A DNA stretch of 43,246 bases from Pseudomonadota bacterium. GTDB lineage: Bacteria; Pseudomonadota; Alphaproteobacteria; Acetobacterales; Acetobacteraceae. The notes below the pieces were generated by a model. It ran no database searches. It saw only the letters and a program-made list of their open reading frames with translations, and was not told the DNA's origin. Location of the stretch: assembly GCA_021808985.1 (NCBI GenBank), contig JAKBAQ010000002.1:1-43246 (forward strand), read 5' to 3'. Position 1 is the stretch's first letter. Every line of letters begins with the position of its first letter. The position numbers were made by a program, and so were the translations under genes. Shown here in pieces: positions 1 to 8,715 of this stretch.

Positions 1-486
1 GAGCAGATAGCCCCGAAAGGCGAGCTCCTCGGCAAGGCCGGTGAGCAGGCTCGCCAACAGCCAGGCCGCGCCATAATGAAACACCGCGATCCAGCCGATT
101 CTCCCCACCACGGCAACGCCATGGCCGCTTACCAGCAGCAGCCCCACCAGCAGGCCCAGCGCCGCCACGCCGGCGGCAAGCCCCTGCGCGGTCAGCACCC
201 CCCGCCGCGCGCCAGCCAGGCCATAGGTGCTAAAAGGCGCATCCTCCAGCACGGCCATGGCGCCGGTGGCGCCCAGGGCCGGCAGCAACAGCGCCAGCTC
301 GTTAAGGCCGATGAACAGCGGCGTATAATGGCCGTTGACGATCAGCCACGCATCTCCGGTATGGCTGATGACAATGGCGAGCAGAACCATAACCACGGCA
401 AGCTGGGCCATGCCCAGGGCAACAAAGACCGCCGCGCGCCAGCCCGCGGGCACACACGCCCTGTTCAGCCAGCCCCGCACGCTCAT
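1..486 (-). CDS. CPBP-family intramembrane metalloprotease (partial, runs off window start)
   Basis: Reverse-strand reading frame starting MSVRGWLNRACVPAGWRAAVF... and ending ...LLASLLTGLAEELAFRGYL; EExxxR-type CPBP motif 1; multiple hydrophobic segments. Confidence 0.7.
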   Translation of the reverse strand, partial: MSVRGWLNRACVPAGWRAAVFVALGMAQLAVVMVLLAIVISHTGDAWLIVNGHYTPLFIGLNELALLLPALGATGAMAVLEDAPFSTYGLAGARRGVLTAQGLAAGVAALGLLVGLLLVSGHGVAVVGRIGWIAVFHYGAAWLLASLLTGLAEELAFRGYLL

Positions 487-510
487 CAGGCTGCGCCGCG
501 CGGCTTCGCT

Positions 511-1734
511 TCAGCTACGAGTCGTGGTGGCCATCGAGACGTTGCGCGCCTCGGGGCCGAAGAGCATCAGCACGATAAGCAGCACCGCCACGCTGCCGGC
601 CACGAGCGCCAGGGCGTAGCCGTAATCCCCGCCATGGCGCATGGCGATATCAACCTGCAGCGGCGCATTCACCGAAGCGATGAAATTGCCCAGCTGATAA
701 ATGGCCCCGGGGAATGTGCCGCGGATTTCCGCCGGCGACAGCTCATTGAGATGCACCGGCACCACGCCCCAGGCGCCCTGCACGGCAAACTGCATGAGAA
801 AGGCGGCAAGGCCGATCTCCACCGCGCCGGCGCCATATGCCCAGAAATAGAGCACCAGCAGCGAGAGCACGCAGGCGCCGATGATCGCATAACGCCGGCC
901 GATGCGCTGGCTGAGCCAGCCGAACGCGATACCGCCCAAAATGGCGCCGAGATTATAGAGCAGCACGATATCGGTGAGCGTGGCATGGTTGAAATGCATC
1001 TGCCTGGCCAGGAACAGCTTGGGATAAATATCCTGCGTGCCGTGGGAGAAGAAGTTGAATGCCGTCATCATCACCACGCCATAAACCGCCAGCCTGGCAT
1101 TCTTGCGCAGCACCTCCCAGATGGAGACCCTCGGCCCAACCTTGATCTTCTGGAAGGCGGGGCTTTCCTCAATCTGGCTGTTGATGAAGAAAATGAGCAG
1201 CGCCGGCGCCGCGCCCACGAAGAACATCCCCCGCCAGCCGAGGAAATGATAGGCAAAGCCGAACAGCAGCGTGGCGAGAAAATAGCCCGAAGGATACCCC
1301 GCCTGCAGCAGCCCCGAGACCCAGCCGCGCCAGCGCTCGGGGATCGTCTCCATCGCCAGCGAGCTGCCCACGCCCCATTCGCCGCCCATGGCCACGCCAA
1401 ACAGCGTGCGGATGGCCAGGAATGAAGCGAACGACCAGGCAAAGCCGCTGGCCGCCTCAAACAGCGAGTAGAGCAAGATGACCAGCATCAGCACTGGCTT
1501 GCGGCCATATTTGTCAGCCAGACGCCCGAAGATGAAGGCGCCCACCGCGCGGGTGGCGAGGGTCAGCGTGATCGCCAGGGTGATGGAGGAGACGGAGACG
1601 CCAAAGGTCTTGGCCACGTCGTCAAACGTGAAAATGAGAATGAAAAAGTCGAACGCATCGAGCGTCCAGCCCAGATACGCCGCCGCCACGACATTGCGGG
1701 CGCGCCTAAAATCCTCTTGCACGGTTGCGGACAT
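511..1734 (-). CDS. MFS transporter (metabolite:H+ symporter type)
   Basis: 12-TM-like protein with GRLADKYGRKPVL loop 2-3 motif and LGWTLDAFDFFIL N-terminus; likely start MSATVQEDF at 1734 rather than 1785. Confidence 0.85.
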   Translation of the reverse strand: MSATVQEDFRRARNVVAAAYLGWTLDAFDFFILIFTFDDVAKTFGVSVSSITLAITLTLATRAVGAFIFGRLADKYGRKPVLMLVILLYSLFEAASGFAWSFASFLAIRTLFGVAMGGEWGVGSSLAMETIPERWRGWVSGLLQAGYPSGYFLATLLFGFAYHFLGWRGMFFVGAAPALLIFFINSQIEESPAFQKIKVGPRVSIWEVLRKNARLAVYGVVMMTAFNFFSHGTQDIYPKLFLARQMHFNHATLTDIVLLYNLGAILGGIAFGWLSQRIGRRYAIIGACVLSLLVLYFWAYGAGAVEIGLAAFLMQFAVQGAWGVVPVHLNELSPAEIRGTFPGAIYQLGNFIASVNAPLQVDIAMRHGGDYGYALALVAGSVAVLLIVLMLFGPEARNVSMATTTRS

Positions 1735-1886
1735 TATTTTCCTCATCAGCTGTATCTGTCGCACGGAACGATGTCTGACCGGCAATCTGAATGGTATTTC
1801 GGGTCAGCACAATGGCTCTCGCCCGGCCCAAACACAGCGCGCCGAAGCTGAGACGATGACGCTTTGGAACAGCCGCAATGCGAGGA

Positions 1887-1908
1887 AATGGTCGGAGTGA
1901 GAGGATTC
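1887..1908. repeat. att-like direct repeat, distal copy
   Basis: Identical to 3473-3494; reverse complement GAATCCTCTCACTCCGACCATT matches the tRNA-Pro 3' end including CCA. Confidence 0.9.
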
Positions 1909-1952
1909 TATTAACCTACTAGAAAACAAAGATAATAAATACTATATCTATC

Positions 1953-1970
1953 TGCACGGGTTTTGCACAG
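1953..1970 (+). repeat. Arm-type-like repeat pair (TGCACGGGTTTTGCACAG)
   Basis: Two TGCAC half-sites 11 bp apart; same architecture as 2013-2030 and 3400-3417. Confidence 0.55.
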
Positions 1971-2012
1971 CATTTGTGCAGCTAGGAATATCAATAACTT
2001 ATATTCGCGGCC

Positions 2013-2030
2013 TACACGAATTCTACACAG
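2013..2030 (+). repeat. Arm-type-like repeat pair (TACACGAATTCTACACAG)
   Basis: Two TACAC half-sites 11 bp apart, ending ACACAG. Confidence 0.55.
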
Positions 2031-2043
2031 TGGAGTTTGAACC

Positions 2044-2307
2044 GTGGCGTTCATAACCGACAACGAGGAGTTAAAGCCCGGCCTCATTATCTTCCGGCGT
2101 TGCGACATGGCACACCGCAATTTCTACTGCCCCATCAAACTTCTGAAAGAAGACCGCTACAAGACCGTCTCATTGTACACGGCGGACCGGGGAACGACGC
2201 GTGACCGTGCCTTCGATCAGGATGCGAACATCCGTTTTCGCCTCAAACACGACGTGCCGGTGTTCAACCGCCCCTTCCGGCAGGTAGCAGAAAGTCTATT
2301 TGAGTAG
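2044..2307 (+). pseudogene. Truncated tyrosine recombinase/integrase N-terminal fragment
   Basis: GTG-start 87-aa ORF ITDNEELKPGLIIFRRCDMAHRNFYCPIKLLKEDRYKTVSLYTADRGTTRDRAFDQDANIRFRLKHDVPVFNRPFRQVAE resembles the N-terminus of island integrases from memory; stops before any catalytic domain. Confidence 0.65.
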
Positions 2308-2329
2308 TCAGCGTGGATCGGGAAATATT

Positions 2330-3154
2330 ATGGTTTTGGCCGCAATCGATGTTTGGAACGCTGCAACTTTCGATGATGAACTTTCCTCGTTCCTAGCCGA
2401 TAATGCCGATCTCATCAGAAACTACATAACAACCGAGCGCGACATTTTTTTGTCTTACGAGCTTGGACGCAGGCCAGGCCGACCTCTACTGCGTCCAAAT
2501 AATCCTCACGCTTGTTCATTTCTCGCGCTTGAAGAGGCTGTCGGCAAGGAAATGTCATCACGAGTCGTCCGTGCTTGGCACTATACGCGGTTGACAGACA
2601 CAGAGCTGGAAACAATGCAGCGCGAAGGCATTCAATTGTCGACAGTAGCATCACTCCGGGCTCGGCTAGATGCTCTTGTTGCATCGGGGGTGCTATCCAC
2701 ACATGGGGCAGATAGCCTATTTTCTCAAAGCCCACTTAACCAGGGGAAATTGGAAATACGTTCGAACAAATTCTACATGGTGTCGCATCCAATAGCCATT
2801 GATGATGGTGACGTTGTGCCGCTGATGGCTCATTGGGGGGGAGAGGTCGTATCAATGTTGGTTGAAGACGCAGATTTACTTGCTCTTCTCTCATCTATTG
2901 GAAAGCCCCGTGTTCTTGAAATTGAGGCTCCTCTCTCCCTCTCTCAGCACAGCTATTCAGCGGCAGAAGCCGTGATCGCCACATTTAGCCGATCTTTAGG
3001 TTGCATTCCGGATAATCGCGGTTTTGACCTTTACATCAGCTCGCCCCTACCACCGAATGCTCTCAAGCGCGTACATGGTAATGACGATAACACTTTTTAT
3101 GTTTTGGGCCGCGGGTATCCAGCCGATTATGCCCATACCAATTCCGCCGATTGA
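2330..3154 (+). CDS. Uncharacterized islet cargo protein (~274 aa)
   Basis: Intact ORF (ORF track starts 2300; ATG at 2330 gives MVLAAIDVWN); contains RAWHYTRLTDTELETMQREGIQL, FYMVSHP and MAHWGGEV segments. Confidence 0.75.
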   Translation: MVLAAIDVWNAATFDDELSSFLADNADLIRNYITTERDIFLSYELGRRPGRPLLRPNNPHACSFLALEEAVGKEMSSRVVRAWHYTRLTDTELETMQREGIQLSTVASLRARLDALVASGVLSTHGADSLFSQSPLNQGKLEIRSNKFYMVSHPIAIDDGDVVPLMAHWGGEVVSMLVEDADLLALLSSIGKPRVLEIEAPLSLSQHSYSAAEAVIATFSRSLGCIPDNRGFDLYISSPLPPNALKRVHGNDDNTFYVLGRGYPADYAHTNSAD

Positions 3155-3399
3155 AAAGCGCTCACTGGAGAGTGATGGTTAGGAAAGATCCATCTAAAAA
3201 ATTAGACCAATGCAGCGATGCCATTCCCCGGCTCCCTGCTGGGTCTGTTGAAGCTTGTTGCGTGAGAACCAATTTGCTTTGAAAAATTTTTGCCGGTCAC
3301 TCAATCCTACGCTGGCAAATTCGCGAAGAATCGGCCCCATAATCGTCTTTAATGGTCCAAAGACCTGGGAACATTCACTGAAAAATCCGCAAATAATTC

Positions 3400-3417
3400 T
3401 GCACAACTCCTGCACAG
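3400..3417 (+). repeat. Arm-type-like repeat pair (TGCACAACTCCTGCACAG)
   Basis: Two TGCAC half-sites 11 bp apart, ending GCACAG, near the opposite element end. Confidence 0.55.
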
Positions 3418-3472
3418 GCAAATTTTAGATCAAATAACCATTATAAATCAATTTCTTGTAGACGATCGATAT

Positions 3473-3494
3473 AATGGTCGGAGTGAGAGGATTC
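3473..3494. repeat. att-like direct repeat, tRNA-proximal copy
   Basis: Identical to 1887-1908; lies in the T-arm/acceptor/CCA end of tRNA-Pro. Confidence 0.9.
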
Positions 3495-3552
3495 GAACCT
3501 CCGGCCCCTGCGTTCCGAACACAGTACTCTAACCAGGCTGAGCTACACTCCG
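3475..3552 (-). tRNA. tRNA-Pro (anticodon CGG), CCA encoded
   Basis: Reverse complement CGGAGTG TA GCTC AGCCTGGTTA GAGT A CTGTG TTCGGAA CGCAG GGGCC GGAGG TTCGAAT CCTCT CACTCCG ACCA; C1:G72 and A73. Confidence 0.93.
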
Positions 3553-3721
3553 ATGCGAGCCCCTATAGCTGAACCCGCCCCCATACCGCAAGATGCCCGG
3601 CCAAGAAGAGTGCCGCGCCCTGTTTTGTGTATAAAAATCCACGTTTTCAATAAGTCATGGACAAAATCGTAGGTATTACGCTAACTGCGCGGGCAAACCT
3701 CTTGGCCAGCATCCCATAAGC

Positions 3722-4519
3722 ATGTGCGTAAACTGTTTCAGCCGCCGCCGTTTCGCCCAGTTCGCCCTCGGCCTCGCCGCCACGGGCATGACAGGCGCCG
3801 CCCCCGCACGCGCGACAATCCGCACCCTGCCCGTGGTGATGATCGACCCCGGCCATGGCGGGCACGACCCTGGCGCCATCGCCCCGGATGGTGTGTTCGA
3901 GAAGACCATCACCCTCGCGACCGGGCTGGCCCTGCGGGAGAGCCTGTTCGCCACCCGGCGCTACCATGTTGAGATGACCCGCACGCGCGATGTGTTCGTG
4001 CCGCTGGAGCAGCGCGTCGCCGACGCGGTGGCGGCCAAGGCGGATCTGTTCCTCTCCCTGCATTGCGACCATCTGCCCGAGGCCAACCTGCGCGGCGCCT
4101 CGATCTTCACCCTCTCGAACACCGCCTCTGACAAGCTGGCCGCCAGCATCGCCGAGGATGAGAACAATGCCGGCGCGGCGAGCGCGCCGATGGCCGGCGT
4201 CTCGCCCCAGGTCGCGGGAATCCTTGCCAGCCTGGAGACGCGCGCGACCAAGCTCGGTTCCGCCACCTTCTCGCTGGATCTGGAAAAATCGTTCATGGGC
4301 ATGATCCCCATGCTGCCGGACCCGCGGCGCAGCGCCAATTTCGCGGTGCTGCGCGACCCCTCAACCCCCAGCAATTTGCTGGAAATGGGCTGCCTGACCA
4401 ACCCGCTGGACGAAGCCCGCCTGCGCAACCCCAAGCAGCGGGCGTTGCTGGCAAGGCGGATCACCCTCGCCATTAACATGTATTTCACGCATTTCGTCGA
4501 TGGGCAGATGGCCGGATAA
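3722..4519 (+). CDS. N-acetylmuramoyl-L-alanine amidase (Amidase_3)
   Basis: VVMIDPGHGGHDPGAI, EKTITLATGLAL, DLFLSLHCDHLP and LLEMGCLTNPLDEARL motifs. Confidence 0.92.
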   Translation: MCVNCFSRRRFAQFALGLAATGMTGAAPARATIRTLPVVMIDPGHGGHDPGAIAPDGVFEKTITLATGLALRESLFATRRYHVEMTRTRDVFVPLEQRVADAVAAKADLFLSLHCDHLPEANLRGASIFTLSNTASDKLAASIAEDENNAGAASAPMAGVSPQVAGILASLETRATKLGSATFSLDLEKSFMGMIPMLPDPRRSANFAVLRDPSTPSNLLEMGCLTNPLDEARLRNPKQRALLARRITLAINMYFTHFVDGQMAG

Positions 4520-4659
4520 TCGCCATGCGGCGTGAGCCGGCCGTGGCCGCATGAAATTGGGTGCCATCCCCGCCCGGGCATGGCCACGGCCAAATTGTTG
4601 CATCAATTTTATCCGATGCATCCTCGCAGGCATGAAAATGGAGTGCTAAGGAGCCGCCT

Positions 4660-7236
4660 ATGCCCGACTCAAGAGACTCCTTCAGCGCCGGTGAACGCTT
4701 AAGCCCCCCTCGCCGTGAGCCACCGCGCCAACCGCCACGCAAGCCCTCGCCGCCCCGCGGCGCCGGGCGCGGCCCCAAAAAGCCAACTCTTTTCAGCCGG
4801 ATCACCAGCTTCTTCGTCACCGGCTTTTACCGGCTGGTGTTTTTCGGCGCGGTTGCCGCCATTATCGTCGGCACCGGCACGTTCCTCATCTTCAGCGCCG
4901 GGCTGCCCAGCATAGAAGCCCTGAAAACCTACACCCCGCCGCTGGAAAGCCGTGTCTACTCGGATGATTTCCACCTTGTCTCCGAACTTGGCGGCGAGCA
5001 TTGCATATATGTGCCCTACGACCAGATCCCGCCGCTGGTGGCGCAGGCGTTCATTTCCGCCGAAGACCGGCTGTTCTGGGTGGAGCCTGGGGTCAACCCG
5101 CTGGCCATCATTCGCGCCGCGCTCACCGATCTGGCCCGCCTGGGCAGCGGGCGCCGCCCGCAAGGGGCTTCCACCATCACCGAGCAGGTGGTGAAGAACA
5201 TGCTCCTCGACAACCACATCACCTTCGGCGCCAAGATCAAGGAAGCGCTGCTGGCGATGCGCGTGAGCCAGGCGATGACCAAACAACAGGTCATCACGCT
5301 TTACCTCAACGAGGTGGACCTGGGCCACAACACCTTCGGCATCGCCGCGGCGGCGCAGACCTATTTCAACAAGCCCCTGAGCCAGCTGGATATCGCGCAG
5401 GCCGCCTCGCTGGCGGCCTTGCCCAAGGCGCCGACCAATTACGACCCCTTCTTCCATCCCAACGCCGCGCTGACCCGGCGCAACTTCATCATCGGACGCA
5501 TGCTGGCCGACGGCGCCATCACCCAGGCCCAGGCCGACGCCGCCACCGCCGAGCCCCTGCTGCCGCATGCCGGCGCCACATTCACCTCCACCACCAGCGG
5601 AGACGGCTATTTCGCCGATGCCGTGCAAGCCGACCTGATCCAGCGCTTCGGCGCGGATACCGTCGAGCAGGGCGGGCTGATCGTGCATACCAGCCTGAAC
5701 CAGACCCTGCAGCGCGCCGCCAACGAGGCTGTGCGCAACGGGCTTGAGCATTATGACCGCATTTACGGCGGCTGGCACGGCCTGGTGGCGCATATTGACG
5801 ATGCCGCCCTGGCCACCAACTGGCAGGCCGATCTGGCCAAGCAGCCAACCCCGCCGGGCATGCGGCACAATTGGCGGCTGGGCATCGTGATCAGCTCGGA
5901 TGACGCCGCCGCCCGTGTCGGCTTCGTGAATACTCTCACCAACACGGCCAGAACCGGCACCCTGCCGCTGCAAAACATGCTGTGGACCCATGCCGGCGCG
6001 GTCGCCAGCATTTTGCACCCTGGTGACATCATCATGGTCTCCGGCGGCAGAATCCTCTCCCTGGAGCAAATTCCCACGGTCCAGGGCGCGCTGATCTCCA
6101 TGGACCCGCGCACCGGGCGCATCCTCGCCATGGTCGGCGGCTGGAGCCACGACATCAGCCCCTATAACCGGGCAACCCAGGCCGAGCGGCAGCCCGGCTC
6201 TTCGGTGAAGCCGCTGGTCTATCTCACCGCCATGGAACAGGGCGTGCAGCCCGACGCCCCCGTGCTGGACGCCCCCTTCGTGCAGCAGATGCCCAACGGC
6301 ACCACCTATCGCCCCGGCAATTATGAAGACAGTTTCCAGGGCCCCGTGCCGGTCTTCCACGCCCTGGAACAATCCCTCAACCTCGCCACCCTGCATCTGG
6401 CGCGTCAGATCGGCCTGGATAACATCGCCAACACATTCCAGAGCTTCGGCATCGTCAACCAGATGCCGCCTTATTACCCCTCGGCGATCGGCGCGATTGA
6501 CACCACGCTGTGGAAAATGGCCACCGCCTACGCCACGCTCGACGAATATGGCCGCCAGGTGCAACCCACGCTGATCGACAGTGTCACCGGCCCGGACGGC
6601 AAGGTGCTCTACCAGGCGCAGAACCAAAGCTGCGACAATTGCATGAACGGCGACCCCACTCAGCCGCCCATCATTGACTATTCCGGCGCCCAGCTGGCCG
6701 ACCCTGATTCAGTGTTTCAGATGCTGACCATGATGAAGGGCGTGGTGCTGCGCGGCACTGGCGTTCCCGCCGTGGCCGGCATCAGCCAGCCGGTGGCGGG
6801 CAAAACCGGCACCACCAACAATTTCAACGATGCCTGGTTCATCGGCTTCACCCCCGGCGTGCTCACCGGCTGCTGGGTCGGCTATGATACGCCCAGAAGC
6901 CTCGGCAATAATCAGACCGGCGGCAATGTCTGCGGCCCGATCTGGAATGAATATATGAAGGTCGCGCTCGTCAACCAGCCGGACATGGACTTTCCCGCCC
7001 CACCCGGCATGAGCCTGCAGCAAGTGCCCGAACCGGACGGCACCATGGTGAGCGAAGCCTTCAAACCCGGACAGACCCCGGGCGCCCAAGCCGCCGACAG
7101 CCTGCTCGGCGGCAGCCCCGGCCAGACGCCCCCCGCGCAGACTACGCCCGGCGCGCCGGGAACGCCCACGACGCCAGGCGGCGCGTCCGCCCCCTCGCCA
7201 TCGTCCATCGATAAATCCCTCGGCGGGCTGTATTAA
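4660..7236 (+). CDS. mrcA: Penicillin-binding protein 1A (transglycosylase/transpeptidase)
   Basis: GT51 motifs (SAEDRLFW, QGASTITEQVVKNMLL) and transpeptidase SxxK/KTGTTNNFNDAWF; Pro/Gly-rich C-terminal tail. Confidence 0.92.
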   Translation: MPDSRDSFSAGERLSPPRREPPRQPPRKPSPPRGAGRGPKKPTLFSRITSFFVTGFYRLVFFGAVAAIIVGTGTFLIFSAGLPSIEALKTYTPPLESRVYSDDFHLVSELGGEHCIYVPYDQIPPLVAQAFISAEDRLFWVEPGVNPLAIIRAALTDLARLGSGRRPQGASTITEQVVKNMLLDNHITFGAKIKEALLAMRVSQAMTKQQVITLYLNEVDLGHNTFGIAAAAQTYFNKPLSQLDIAQAASLAALPKAPTNYDPFFHPNAALTRRNFIIGRMLADGAITQAQADAATAEPLLPHAGATFTSTTSGDGYFADAVQADLIQRFGADTVEQGGLIVHTSLNQTLQRAANEAVRNGLEHYDRIYGGWHGLVAHIDDAALATNWQADLAKQPTPPGMRHNWRLGIVISSDDAAARVGFVNTLTNTARTGTLPLQNMLWTHAGAVASILHPGDIIMVSGGRILSLEQIPTVQGALISMDPRTGRILAMVGGWSHDISPYNRATQAERQPGSSVKPLVYLTAMEQGVQPDAPVLDAPFVQQMPNGTTYRPGNYEDSFQGPVPVFHALEQSLNLATLHLARQIGLDNIANTFQSFGIVNQMPPYYPSAIGAIDTTLWKMATAYATLDEYGRQVQPTLIDSVTGPDGKVLYQAQNQSCDNCMNGDPTQPPIIDYSGAQLADPDSVFQMLTMMKGVVLRGTGVPAVAGISQPVAGKTGTTNNFNDAWFIGFTPGVLTGCWVGYDTPRSLGNNQTGGNVCGPIWNEYMKVALVNQPDMDFPAPPGMSLQQVPEPDGTMVSEAFKPGQTPGAQAADSLLGGSPGQTPPAQTTPGAPGTPTTPGGASAPSPSSIDKSLGGLY

Positions 7237-7268
7237 CCAAAACCTGGCGCCGCCTCACACCCGGCGGC

Positions 7269-8489
7269 TCAGAGATCGCCGAACATCCGCAACAGCCCCT
7301 TGCGGCGCAGCTGCATCGCCCGCCGCCGCGCCGCGGGGGTGACACGTTTTGTCCCCGGCGGCAGATAAGCCTCCAGCGCGGCTGCCTTGATCAGCCGGAC
7401 GACAGGCTGCTCCGGCCTGGTGGCCGCATGATACGCCCGGCCCACGATCGTCCCTTCCCGATGCCCATCCGGGTCCAGCCAGTTGGCGATCCCGGGATCC
7501 TTCAGGCAGATGACGGCGCGAAACTTGCCATCCGCATCGATGGCGGCGAGCCGCTGGTTGATCTCGCTCTGATGGTCGAGATAATTGATCGGCTTGGTCC
7601 AGACATTCTGGATTTGATAAGACCAGAACCCCGCCCTGGGCGCATCGCACTCGATCAGCAGCGCCTCATCCTCCTGAATATCGAACACCCCCCAGCTATA
7701 GATCGTATTCGGGCTGCCGGCCGCATCGGCGGCGATCTCGCTGCCTGGCACAACGGCGAGCCTGTTCTTGCGCCCGTCATTCTTGCGCAGGTACAGATCG
7801 TAAATATCGATGTTCCACACCTTGACCAGGAAGGTCATGAGATCAGCGGCGCGGCGGATCCGCCCGGCCATCGCGGCGGCATCCGTGTCGCCATTATCAA
7901 CCGGCCCGTCCAGCAGCTCGATATCCAGCTCACCGCGATCAACATACCAATCATCGTGGAAGCGCCTTATGAACACGAAATTGCACCGCGATTGCTCGTC
8001 CAGCGCGAGCCAGTGGCCATCCCGCGGCGTGGCGCTGAGAATAACCTCAAAACGCCCGTCAGCGCCGGCCATGGCCGCGAGGTCCGCATGGGTAACCTGG
8101 CGCTGCCCGGCACCGCCGAGAATGGTGTTGAATATCTGCATGACAAGGATCTTCATGCCGCCAACCCGGCCGGACAGGCGATAGCTGTGCCGCCCGTCCA
8201 CCACCGCGCACACATGGTAGAGATCGCCGCTCGTGCCGCCCAGCGTGTGGCTGTTATGGAACCAGGCGCGCGTGTTGATGACCGGATGATCCATCCGCGG
8301 CGCGACGGCCATGTCATACGCCATTGAATGGGCTTCGAGCAGGCCATGATAGGCCGAGGCCCGGTGGTCCGCGCGGCCGCGAAACCGCTCGGTCTCCTCC
8401 ACCGCCAGACGCGCGCGCTCCGCCGCCTCGCGGAAATAGGCCCAAGCCTCATGCAGCACGCGAACATCCCCATCAGCTTCGCCGTTCAC
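7269..8489 (-). CDS. DUF1214-domain-containing protein
   Basis: 406-aa ORF with C-terminal FWSYQIQNVWTKPINYLDHQSEINQ... typical of DUF1214/DUF1254-type proteins. Confidence 0.65.
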   Translation of the reverse strand: MNGEADGDVRVLHEAWAYFREAAERARLAVEETERFRGRADHRASAYHGLLEAHSMAYDMAVAPRMDHPVINTRAWFHNSHTLGGTSGDLYHVCAVVDGRHSYRLSGRVGGMKILVMQIFNTILGGAGQRQVTHADLAAMAGADGRFEVILSATPRDGHWLALDEQSRCNFVFIRRFHDDWYVDRGELDIELLDGPVDNGDTDAAAMAGRIRRAADLMTFLVKVWNIDIYDLYLRKNDGRKNRLAVVPGSEIAADAAGSPNTIYSWGVFDIQEDEALLIECDAPRAGFWSYQIQNVWTKPINYLDHQSEINQRLAAIDADGKFRAVICLKDPGIANWLDPDGHREGTIVGRAYHAATRPEQPVVRLIKAAALEAYLPPGTKRVTPAARRRAMQLRRKGLLRMFGDL

Positions 8490-8639
8490 AACATCATCCT
8501 TTTCCGGTTTTTCATTTTCACGACTCAGCTAACCGAAACGGACTGGCGGCCAGCCATGCGCGAGCACTCCATTGCGGCATGTCATTTCCCCTTTTCGGTT
8601 ATTCTGGCCGCAGTTGCGCGCCGCTGTCACGGAAATACG

Positions 8640-8660
8640 CCGGATAAATTTATTATCCGG
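8640..8660. promoter_or_regulatory. Candidate operator palindrome ccggataa-attta-ttatccgg
   Basis: Perfect 8-bp arms with 5-bp spacer in the divergent intergenic region between the DUF1214 gene and the TetR gene. Confidence 0.45.
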
Positions 8661-8715
8661 ACGCCACCTTTAAAAATTTATCGGCGCCGCCAAAAGCCGC
8701 GGAAAAGGCTGGGCG

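Larger units (their letters stand above)
1887..3494. mobile_element. Small degenerate tRNA-Pro-integrated genomic islet
   Basis: Perfect 22-bp direct repeat aatggtcggagtgagaggattc at 1887-1908 and 3473-3494; the right copy is the 3' end of tRNA-Pro; AT-richer interior with an integrase-like N-terminal fragment and a cargo ORF. Confidence 0.8.

Noticed and set aside
76-1425. 449-aa plus-strand ORF at window start
   Set aside because: His/Gln/Arg-rich shadow of the MFS transporter and CPBP protease on the minus strand.
1911-2120. 69-aa minus-strand ORF at islet left end, considered as an excisionase
   Set aside because: Covers the arm-type repeats and antisense to the integrase fragment; no HTH pattern.
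3194-3421. 75-aa minus-strand ORF inside the islet, considered as a transposase remnant or antitoxin
   Set aside because: No motif recognised, and it ends within the arm-type repeat pair (3400-3417); insufficient support.
4699-6627. 642-aa minus-strand ORF opposite PBP1A
   Set aside because: Antisense shadow of a well-supported PBP1A gene; composition typical of a spurious frame.
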